A DNA stretch of 12,207 nucleotides from Deferribacteres bacterium (GTDB lineage Bacteria > Nitrospirota > Thermodesulfovibrionia > UBA6902), in NCBI GenBank assembly GCA_030598625.1, contig JAUVPO010000028.1:1-12207 (forward strand), in the 5' to 3' direction. Positions 1 through 6,899 of the stretch are shown in pieces. Within the stretch, counting starts at the first letter, position 1. The number at the start of each line of letters is the position of its first letter. Both the position numbers and the translations under genes were made by a program. The notes beneath the pieces were generated by a model. The model ran no database searches. It saw only the letters and a list, made by a program, of their open reading frames with translations, and was not told the origin of the DNA.

Positions 1-2
1 CC

Positions 3-893
3 TTTCATTATTCTCTGGACAGGGCGGACCAAAACCCCTTGTCATTAACGGATTCCATCAGTGGCGCTTTTACGAATATTCTCGGCAATTCCTTAAAAGA
101 AGAACAGGATTTCAGAAGCAATGTAATAAGAAGCTACGGCATCGCCTCAGCATGGATGACACACAGACTGTTGACTACCACATTGAGATTACAAAGAAAT
201 GAAACTTTCGACAACATCGATGAGACGGATGCCGAGACCAATACCTACTACCTCTCTTTCAATTCCGCCCCCTTTCCAACCTTGGACGCCACAATGTCAT
301 TAGTTAAGAGCGACAGGTTCAGCTTTGATACAAAAGACTCAACGAATAATTCATTCCTTTTAAATGTCGGGGCGGACCTGCATAGAGATGTTCGAATGGT
401 CACTGATCTGGGATATACACATTCTGATTCTTTTACGAATAATACAACTACATCCAATTATGTGATAAACGGTTCATTTGACACGCTTCTTACCGCGAAA
501 ATTTCTACGGACTTCAGATACGGTTTCAACTGGTCTTCTTCAAAGGGAGTATCCTCAAGATCAAAAAACGGGGCTGTTTTAATTACATACCGGCCCGGCA
601 GGTTTATTAACCTTACAGGCAGTTTCAGCATCTCGGATTCAAACAGTGACATAACTATTTCCGAAGGATTATTAATGGATTGGCTTCCATTGCCTGCTAT
701 ACGGTTGAATGTGAGTTACAAGCACATAAGATCCGAACCCGGCCCTTCAACAGACGACTCATTCAGCGGATTCGGCACATGGCACATCACAAAATTTATG
801 AATGCTCAACTTACATATAGTTATACAAAATCCCGGGAGGTGAAAACCTCTGAAAATCATAATCTCAGCACAAATTTGAGTTTGAGGTTCTGA
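3..893 (+). CDS. Outer-membrane beta-barrel protein, 5' partial
   Basis: The frame is open to the left edge of the window, so the N-terminus and signal peptide lie outside. A TTG at 39 could be read as a start but is probably internal. The visible 296 residues are rich in Ser, Thr, Asn and aromatics. They consist of repeated amphipathic beta-hairpins of roughly 35-40 residues, about seven plus one last strand, and the chain ends in LSLRF. A C-terminal Phe on a final amphipathic strand is the usual signal for BAM-dependent insertion. No CXXCH is present. Next to large cytochromes it could be the porin sheath of a porin-cytochrome conduit (MtrB/OmbB-like in role). That role rests on context: I cannot assign the family. 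An unrelated porin or adhesin barrel is possible. It lies 89 bp upstream of the lipoprotein genes on the same strand. Confidence 0.75.
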   Translation, partial: FHYSLDRADQNPLSLTDSISGAFTNILGNSLKEEQDFRSNVIRSYGIASAWMTHRLLTTTLRLQRNETFDNIDETDAETNTYYLSFNSAPFPTLDATMSLVKSDRFSFDTKDSTNNSFLLNVGADLHRDVRMVTDLGYTHSDSFTNNTTTSNYVINGSFDTLLTAKISTDFRYGFNWSSSKGVSSRSKNGAVLITYRPGRFINLTGSFSISDSNSDITISEGLLMDWLPLPAIRLNVSYKHIRSEPGPSTDDSFSGFGTWHITKFMNAQLTYSYTKSREVKTSENHNLSTNLSLRF

Positions 894-982
894 TAACCGG
901 CAATTTACAATTGAATTTTCACAGAGTCTATTATAGTATCAAAGACAGGGTTTTTAATCTGAAACGGTAAAAAAGGCAGGAT

Positions 983-1570
983 ATGTCTAAAAAGCGGAAA
1001 AAGAACAGCTTAAACCTATTTATAAGTTCCCTGCTTCTGTTTTTTTTAGTTTTTACGTATGGATGCTGGGGTGGCAAAAGACACTATGTCCGACCGAACA
1101 CGGATATCAGTGATATCAAAAGGATAGCGGTATTGCCTTTTGAAAACTTTACATCGGACAAGCATGCAGGGGACAAGGTTAGAAGCATGGTAATAATTGA
1201 AATGCTTTCAAGGGGAATGGATGTTATTGAACCGGGTGAGGTGATAAAGACCCTGCTGGAATCTAATGTGAGGTCCATTCACACTATATCGGTTGATGAT
1301 ATACAGAATATGGGAGATGCGCTTGGCATTAAGGCAGTGCTAATAGGATCGGTTGAATCCTTCGGGATGAGCAGAGGGGTGTCTGTCTCTTATCCCGAGG
1401 TCACTATTCATTTGATGATGCTTGATACGGAATCAGGAGACATTATCTGGTCGACATGGCATTCAACCGGTGGAGCCAGCTTCTGGACAAGGCACTTTGG
1501 AGCAGAAGGCCGTACGCTTGATGAAACGTCCAGCAGGGTTGTAAAGGAGGCGTTTAATACTTTTTTTTAA
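983..1570 (+). CDS. CsgG/GNA1162-like lipoprotein 1
   Basis: This 195-residue protein has a basic N-terminus, a hydrophobic stretch at about 12-26 and a lipobox-like TYGC with the lipidated Cys at 28. The mature part is one alpha/beta domain. It begins with IAVLPFENF at 48-56, continues with GDK and a GEV motif near 85, and has a GSVESFG strand-turn near 122 and a final block ending in RHFGA. This matches the CsgG/GNA1162/LpoB/TolB-N type of fold. It is shorter than CsgG (about 277 residues), so the membrane hairpins that build the CsgG pore are probably absent and a periplasm-facing lipoprotein is likelier. Start: ATG 983 is preceded by AAAAGG at 971-976. The next gene, 11 bp away, is a clear paralogue. 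The exact role is unknown; assembly or export of the outer-membrane cytochromes is inferred from context. Confidence 0.8.
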   Translation: MSKKRKKNSLNLFISSLLLFFLVFTYGCWGGKRHYVRPNTDISDIKRIAVLPFENFTSDKHAGDKVRSMVIIEMLSRGMDVIEPGEVIKTLLESNVRSIHTISVDDIQNMGDALGIKAVLIGSVESFGMSRGVSVSYPEVTIHLMMLDTESGDIIWSTWHSTGGASFWTRHFGAEGRTLDETSSRVVKEAFNTFF

Positions 1571-1581
1571 GGAGAAATTTT

Positions 1582-2163
1582 ATGATTTTATTGAAGAGAT
1601 ATTTTCTTACATCGGCAATTCTCATTTTGTTTATTATTCCCGGGTGCCGCAGCGCCGTCCCTACTTATCATATAAGTGAGGATATAGATTTCAGTTTCTT
1701 TAAAAAGGCGGCGGTAATGCCTCTGGATAATTTGACCAGTGAAAAATTCGCGGGGGATATTGTCAAACAAGTGGTTATCAGTGAACTCCTGGCTTCAGGG
1801 CTCGTTGATATTGTCATTCCCGGCGAAGTGTTAAAAGCTATTAAATCCTTGGGTATCAAATCCATCACATCATTAAACACAGAGGAGATTCGGGACCTGG
1901 GCAAGGCCCTCAATGTCGAGGCAATAATTATGGGCTCTGTTCAGGAATATGGCGAAGTAAAAGTAGGAAGCTCTTCCGCCCCTCAGGTAACCATTACCTT
2001 GATGATGGCGGACTCGGCTTCAGGCGCTATTGTATGGTCAATCACAAAATCACGCAGCGGAGCCGGCTTTATGTCAAGGCATTTCGGGGCAAAACATGAA
2101 ACAATCAGCGAAACAGTTTTAGCAGTGGTAAGAAACGCAATACGCACGCTCGTTCAATATTAA
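1582..2163 (+). CDS. CsgG/GNA1162-like lipoprotein 2
   Basis: This 193-residue paralogue of the preceding protein has a lipobox IPGC with Cys 22, then a single domain that starts near AAVMPLDNL at 43-51. Shared landmarks with lipoprotein 1 are AG-D after the first strand, PGEV, the SI.. turn, GSV..(Y/F)G, PxVTIxLMM-D-xSG, IxW and the C-terminal RHFGA. The two genes therefore look like a tandem duplication that has since diverged. Translation should be efficient: AAGGAG at 1569-1574 overlaps the stop codon of the upstream gene and lies 7 nt before the ATG, suggesting coupled translation. No catalytic residues are evident. The function is not known beyond an outer-membrane-anchored periplasmic accessory lipoprotein. 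Confidence 0.8.
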   Translation: MILLKRYFLTSAILILFIIPGCRSAVPTYHISEDIDFSFFKKAAVMPLDNLTSEKFAGDIVKQVVISELLASGLVDIVIPGEVLKAIKSLGIKSITSLNTEEIRDLGKALNVEAIIMGSVQEYGEVKVGSSSAPQVTITLMMADSASGAIVWSITKSRSGAGFMSRHFGAKHETISETVLAVVRNAIRTLVQY

Positions 2164-2172
2164 AGGATTAAG

Positions 2173-3252
2173 ATGATGAGAATGTTTTTTATCTATATTG
2201 CTTTGTTACTTATCCTTGCAGCATGTTCTATTGGGGACATAAAAGAGGAAGGGACAATAGTAAATACGGAGAAGCCGGTGACTGTTGCCCCTGAAGAGAT
2301 CTCCGGAGCAGGTAAAGGGACTATAGCGCTTTTGCCTTTTGATAATTTCAGTGGAAACAGGGACGCATTGTTACAGATTATGCCTATATTGAAAAACCGG
2401 CTGAAAACAAAAGGGTATGAAATAGTGGACATGGAAAGACTTAACGATTTCCTGTGTAAAAGGAGAGTGAGATCAACCGGATATGTATCAAACGAATTAG
2501 CCCTGAACATAAAAAAAGAATTTATGGCGGAGACTATCCTGGCAGGGTCTGTAATTTCATTCGCAGCAGAAAAAAATCCGAGATTCGGAATTATGGCCAG
2601 ACTGATTGACGCTTCCAGCGGCACTATCCTTTGGGCGGATTATGCCTCTGCTACAGGATATGACTTCACGACCATCCTGGGATTTGGAAGGCTGAAAACA
2701 GTTTCCCGTTTAATTCCTAAAGTAATGGACAGGCTGTTCGCTTCTTTCAGCACAAATAATATCCACGATAAAACGGTGCCTTCTTATAAAATCGCCGTAA
2801 TGCCGCTTCAAAACAACAGCAGAGTCGGAAATGCGGGAATAATCGTCATGTATATGTTTTTAACCGAACTCTTAAAAAATGAAATGTTTGAACCGGTAGA
2901 GTATGGCGATGTGAGAAAACTGATCGTAGATTCGAGGATAAGGAGTAAGGGAGAGCTGGAATATAAAAATATCCAGGCCCTGTCAAAATCTTTGGACACC
3001 AGAGGGATACTGGTAGGTGTTGTGGACCTTTACTCCGATGGGCTGGATGTTTCATCCGCTCCGAGTGTGTCAATTACCGCAAGATTATTGGATGGTCACA
3101 ATAATAAGATATTGTGGTATAATAATTTCCACTTAAGCGGTGACAATGATATTATTTTACTGGACTGGGGAAGGATCAGATCAGTGCATCGGATAGCTTA
3201 CAAGGCGGTATCGGGGTTGTTACAAAAAATGATGAAGACAAAAGGCCTCTAA
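2173..3252 (+). CDS. Two-domain CsgG-like lipoprotein
   Basis: This 359-residue protein has a short signal peptide and a good lipobox, LAAC, with Cys 18. After a linker rich in Glu, Thr and Val it contains two tandem copies of the domain seen singly in the two upstream proteins. Copy 1 spans about 50-190 and starts with IALLPFDNFSG. Copy 2 spans about 205-355 and starts with IAVMPLQNNS. Both keep the (A/V)GxV strand, the R(L)xD..(S/N)xxILW strand and a GR(L/I)(K/R)(T/S)V turn near the end. The copies are more distant from each other than the two upstream paralogues are. Start: ATG 2173 follows AAAGGA (2162-2167) by 5 nt, 9 bp after the previous stop. With its neighbours it brings the operon to four domain copies, which suggests a heteromeric lipoprotein assembly. 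Its substrate is unknown. Confidence 0.8.
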   Translation: MMRMFFIYIALLLILAACSIGDIKEEGTIVNTEKPVTVAPEEISGAGKGTIALLPFDNFSGNRDALLQIMPILKNRLKTKGYEIVDMERLNDFLCKRRVRSTGYVSNELALNIKKEFMAETILAGSVISFAAEKNPRFGIMARLIDASSGTILWADYASATGYDFTTILGFGRLKTVSRLIPKVMDRLFASFSTNNIHDKTVPSYKIAVMPLQNNSRVGNAGIIVMYMFLTELLKNEMFEPVEYGDVRKLIVDSRIRSKGELEYKNIQALSKSLDTRGILVGVVDLYSDGLDVSSAPSVSITARLLDGHNNKILWYNNFHLSGDNDIILLDWGRIRSVHRIAYKAVSGLLQKMMKTKGL

Positions 3253-3276
3253 CTGGTAACATCCGTCAAATACTAC

Positions 3277-4917
3277 ATGCCAATAATGGTTATACACAAG
3301 AAAAACATCCGGGGAGTTCTGCTGACCGTTTACTTCGTGCTTTTAGTTTCTATTTGGGGCTGCGCCGGTCTTCAGAAAAAGGCGATGGTCCTGGCAGTTG
3401 TGGATGGCGAACCTGTGTCGGAAGATGATCTCGAATACTCATTACAAATAGCCCATCGCAGGGAGGACCTCTCCTCCGCAGGCATGTTAAATATTTCCGA
3501 ATATGTGCAAAAGCTTATAGATGACAGATTGATTGTCCAGGAAGCGCGCCGTATGGGAATGGATCAGCAACCGGAAACGCTCAAGGCAGGCAATGCGTTT
3601 TTATTGAGAGAGTCGGTGACAAGACTGCATGAAGAAGAGATCCTGCAAAAGGCATCTGTTGATGAACATGAAATTGTCAGCAACTACAAGAAAGACTATG
3701 AGCAGTTTATCACAGGCATTATAGAGCTCACCACAAGGGAAAAAGCCGTAAAGATACTGGAGCAATTGAAGAGCGAAAACAATTTCAATGAGCTTGCCCG
3801 TGAATATTCTACGCACGCCTCCGGGAAAGAAGGGGGAGAGGTTGTCTTTACGCCGCTGTCCATGAGCCCTTCAATAAGGGAATTGGTTTATAACCTGAAA
3901 CCGGGGGAAATGAGCGACATTACGGAAGCTGATGGAAAATATTACATAGTCAAATTAATACAAAGACAGGAAGCGCCTATCGAGGAACTTGAAGGTGTCA
4001 GGGAAAGAATAAGGAAAGCAATCAGGTCCCGAAAGGAAAAGGAGCGCAGTGAAGAATATCTAAAGACGCTTCGTAAAGAGGGCGACATAACGATTAATCA
4101 TGAGCTTCTTTCCTCTATTAAACTTGACTCCGGACTTAGTGAGCGGGAAAAATGGGGGGGGGATAAAAGACTGCTCGTAGAGGGTCATGGATTGACTCTT
4201 ACCGCAGAGGATTTTGTCTCAATGATGCCGCCCGTTGTCAGTAAGCCGAATGAAGATCTGCTTAATACATGGATTGACCGCAAGTTAGTGGACAGGGAAG
4301 CGCTGAACAGGAATTATGAAGCGACCCCGGATATGAAGGAAAAAGTACAGCGGTATAAAAATCAACTTCTCAGGAGAACATTTATCAAGAGAGTAATCCT
4401 TCCCGGGATTCAACTTTCTGCCGACATAATGGAAGACTATTATTTGAAGCATCAGGAGGATTATCTTAAAACGGTCCGTTTCAGAATCCAGCGGATTACG
4501 GTAAAGACGGAAGAAGAGGCAGGGGATGTGTTAAACAACCTGAAGAACGGCGCTGATTTTACATGGATGGCAAAAAAAAGATCGATAGATTCCGAAGCTC
4601 CAAAGGGCGGCGTTCTTGGCTGGAAAACGAAAGGCCAGATGTCCGAACCTCTGCAGGAAATCATAGCCACTCTTGAGCCGGGCGATATAAGCCCGATACT
4701 AAACGTGGACTCCCTCTACAGGATAATCAGGCTGCAGGAGAAGACCGCGGAGGAGATTGAAGCTTTTGATAAGGTAAAAGCTTCTGTTTACAGGGCGGTT
4801 TACAGTGAAGAATTTAATAAGATTTATAATAAATATATTGACAAGTTAAGAGAAGAAGCCCATATTGAAGTCAATGACAGGGCTGTCCGGGCATTTGAAA
4901 AAAAATTTAAAAATTAA
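3277..4917 (+). CDS. Lipoprotein with two tandem SurA/parvulin-type PPIase units
   Basis: This 546-residue protein has a signal peptide and a lipobox-like IWGC with Cys 29. Unit 1 has a SurA-like N-domain (about 38-130, starting AVVDGEPVSEDDL) and a parvulin domain (about 143-232, with FNELAREYS, GGEV and LKPGEMSD). Unit 2 repeats this: N-domain about 300-398 and parvulin about 401-490 (FTWMAKKRS, KGGVLGW, LEPGDISP). The His expected in the first parvulin strand (usual pattern RHIL) is absent in both units (ITGIIE and QRITVK), so it may act as a holdase rather than an isomerase. It probably helps fold or deliver the barrel or the cytochromes encoded around it. A second ATG at 3286 is possible; neither start has a strong ribosome binding site. 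A G9 tract at 4154-4162 lies between the units. Confidence 0.85.
   Translation: MPIMVIHKKNIRGVLLTVYFVLLVSIWGCAGLQKKAMVLAVVDGEPVSEDDLEYSLQIAHRREDLSSAGMLNISEYVQKLIDDRLIVQEARRMGMDQQPETLKAGNAFLLRESVTRLHEEEILQKASVDEHEIVSNYKKDYEQFITGIIELTTREKAVKILEQLKSENNFNELAREYSTHASGKEGGEVVFTPLSMSPSIRELVYNLKPGEMSDITEADGKYYIVKLIQRQEAPIEELEGVRERIRKAIRSRKEKERSEEYLKTLRKEGDITINHELLSSIKLDSGLSEREKWGGDKRLLVEGHGLTLTAEDFVSMMPPVVSKPNEDLLNTWIDRKLVDREALNRNYEATPDMKEKVQRYKNQLLRRTFIKRVILPGIQLSADIMEDYYLKHQEDYLKTVRFRIQRITVKTEEEAGDVLNNLKNGADFTWMAKKRSIDSEAPKGGVLGWKTKGQMSEPLQEIIATLEPGDISPILNVDSLYRIIRLQEKTAEEIEAFDKVKASVYRAVYSEEFNKIYNKYIDKLREEAHIEVNDRAVRAFEKKFKN
4154..4162 (+). repeat. G9 homopolymer inside the PPIase gene
   Basis: Nine consecutive G encode the end of Trp293, Gly294, Gly295 and the first base of Asp296, in the linker between the two SurA-like units. 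Gaining one G gives TAA as the second codon after the tract. Losing one gives TAG a few codons later. Either slip would therefore truncate the protein to one unit of about 296-300 residues. Tracts of this length are typical of phase-variable genes in some bacteria. Whether this one varies cannot be seen from a single sequence. Confidence 0.9.
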
Positions 4918-4937
4918 TTATCTTATATCTGGGAACA

Positions 4938-6899
4938 ATGAGCAAGGCATTAAAATCTAAACGGTACATTTTTAAACTGATTGTTTTGCTGGCAGTGTGC
5001 GGGGTCTTTGTCACATGCGCCCCGGGGAAAAGGGTAAAGGGGTTTGTCCCTAAGCCCTGTATGGATTGTCACAAAGAGATGAAGGGGGAATTCAGCAAAC
5101 AATACGTTCATGCGCCGATGAGCGAACAGGATTGTGAATCATGTCACCTGCGCCATGGAAGACTTGCCATTAAATCTTTTATAGAAAGGGAAGAAAGAAA
5201 ACTATGTTTTACATGCCATACCGAAATGGCTGCTAAGATTGACAATATGGCCAGCGTCCACACTGTCTTGAAACAGGGCAAGTGTATACCATGTCATAAT
5301 CCTCATGCATCAGACAATAGTTCCCTCCAGAAACAAATGGGGAATGATCAATGTTTTACGTGCCATGAGCAAACGCCTTTTAATCGGACCACACGCCATA
5401 AGCCGCTTGACGATGGCTGCAGCGTTTGTCATGCGCCGCACGGCTCCCAGCATAAGTATAATCTCATAAGCGGGGAAGTCGACCTTTGCCAGTCATGTCA
5501 TAAATATGAAGAACCCCGTTTTACCGAGGCACATAAGAAATATCCGGTTGAAAAAGCTGAATGCTCCGGTTGCCATACCGCGCACAGCTCGACCAATGAT
5601 AAATTGCTAAGGGAGTCCGTTCATGAGCCCGTAGAACTTGCGCAGTGCAGTGACTGCCACAAACCAGTCACCGATCCTGATCCGCTGAGTACGATTGCTG
5701 CCGGCGACAAACTATGTTATTCCTGTCACCAAAAAGAAGAGAATGAATATAAGAAGGCTTTCAGGCATCCCTTAACTGATAAAGGCAAATGTCTGAGCTG
5801 TCACAGTCCGCACGCATCGGATTATTCAAAGCTCACTCTCAGGGGAAAGAATAAAATATGCACGAGCTGTCATACGGAAAAACCAAGAATTGATGTAAAA
5901 AACCTGCATAAACCGATAAAAGACCAGGGCTGTACTGCCTGTCATGACCCTCACGCCTCCGAATATCCGTTTTATTTAAAGGCATCCGGGGAAAAAATTT
6001 GTTTTACCTGCCATTCCAAAGAAGAAAAAGCCCTTAAAGAGACCTATACGCATGAACCGTTTTTAAAGGTTGAATGCACAAAATGCCATGACTCTCATGG
6101 CAGCGATAACCCCATTATGCTGATAACTCCCATGACCGAAATATGCTATTCATGTCACGAAAAAGAAGAGAAAGAGTTTTTCAAGACTTACATTCATGCG
6201 CCTGTCAGTAAAAAGCAGTGCGCATCCTGTCATAAATCTCATTCCTCCGCCTACGCAAAATTGTTGAGCAGTCCGCCTGAGCAGCTTTGCATGGGCTGTC
6301 ATGACGCCATGTTTCTTGATGTTGAAGAAAATGCGATCCACCCGCTTTTCAGGGACAAAAAGTGTGGAACCTGTCATGATCCCCACGCAAGTGATTATGT
6401 CGCTTCTACACTTATGCCTGTGGACAAACAGTGTTACAGTTGTCATAAAACTCTGGAAACCGCGGTCATTGAAAGCAGCAATATACATCACCCTGTCGAT
6501 GAAGGAAAGTGCACAGCGTGTCACAGCCCTCACGGGACCAAGATTAAATTCCAGCTTTTAAACAGGCCGAATGAGCTTTGTCTTTCCTGTCATGAGAGAA
6601 TAATCACGACTACGGTTAGAAAAGGACATATATACATGGAAGAAGGGAATTGTCTGAGTTGTCACACCTCTCACCATTCTGATCTAAAGGGCTTACTTAA
6701 TGACAGGGACCCCGCATTATGTATTCAATGCCATTCAGCCGACACGGAAAGATTGTTAAAGGCCCATAGAGAACCGATAAAAGAGATCAGCCGCTGTACA
6801 AGCTGTCATGAGTCGCATGTGACTGAAAAACCCGGGTTGCTTAAAAGCATAATGCATAAACCGTTTATGCAAGGGGATTGTGAGGCCTGCCATGTATAA
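4938..6899 (+). CDS. 26-heme doubled-CXXCH cytochrome c
   Basis: This 653-residue exported protein has 26 CXXCH sites, one per 25 residues. First cysteines are at 41, 66, 90, 116, 139, 161, 184, 209, 237, 260, 285, 308, 332, 355, 380, 403, 428, 451, 476, 499, 525, 548, 572, 595, 620 and 648. Twelve plain sites alternate with twelve CXXCHxxH sites in a roughly 48-residue repeat (TIGR01905/PF09699 type). An HxP-like His usually lies about 8 residues before each CXXCHxxH site, so nearly every heme has a distal His. Two extra sites (237 and 648) each come 28 residues after the previous Cys, dividing the chain into 9- and 17-heme blocks. The N-terminal hydrophobic segment is at 10-26; Cys27 (VTC) may be lipidated, but Thr at -1 is unusual. 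It probably carries electrons through or beyond the outer membrane. The chain stops one residue after the last CXXCH. Confidence 0.93.
   Translation: MSKALKSKRYIFKLIVLLAVCGVFVTCAPGKRVKGFVPKPCMDCHKEMKGEFSKQYVHAPMSEQDCESCHLRHGRLAIKSFIEREERKLCFTCHTEMAAKIDNMASVHTVLKQGKCIPCHNPHASDNSSLQKQMGNDQCFTCHEQTPFNRTTRHKPLDDGCSVCHAPHGSQHKYNLISGEVDLCQSCHKYEEPRFTEAHKKYPVEKAECSGCHTAHSSTNDKLLRESVHEPVELAQCSDCHKPVTDPDPLSTIAAGDKLCYSCHQKEENEYKKAFRHPLTDKGKCLSCHSPHASDYSKLTLRGKNKICTSCHTEKPRIDVKNLHKPIKDQGCTACHDPHASEYPFYLKASGEKICFTCHSKEEKALKETYTHEPFLKVECTKCHDSHGSDNPIMLITPMTEICYSCHEKEEKEFFKTYIHAPVSKKQCASCHKSHSSAYAKLLSSPPEQLCMGCHDAMFLDVEENAIHPLFRDKKCGTCHDPHASDYVASTLMPVDKQCYSCHKTLETAVIESSNIHHPVDEGKCTACHSPHGTKIKFQLLNRPNELCLSCHERIITTTVRKGHIYMEEGNCLSCHTSHHSDLKGLLNDRDPALCIQCHSADTERLLKAHREPIKEISRCTSCHESHVTEKPGLLKSIMHKPFMQGDCEACHV

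Noticed and set aside
904..937. Possible promoter (TTTACA or TTGAAT with TATTAT/TATAGT) before the first lipoprotein gene
   Set aside because: Spacers are 15 or 19 bp and matches are partial; the gene may simply be read through from the upstream barrel gene.
1040..1047. T8 and similar homopolymers (also 1561-1568, 4572-4579, 8758-8765)
   Set aside because: These mostly reflect Phe/Lys codons in signal peptides or basic stretches; of the tracts I looked at, only the G9 stands out in length and base.
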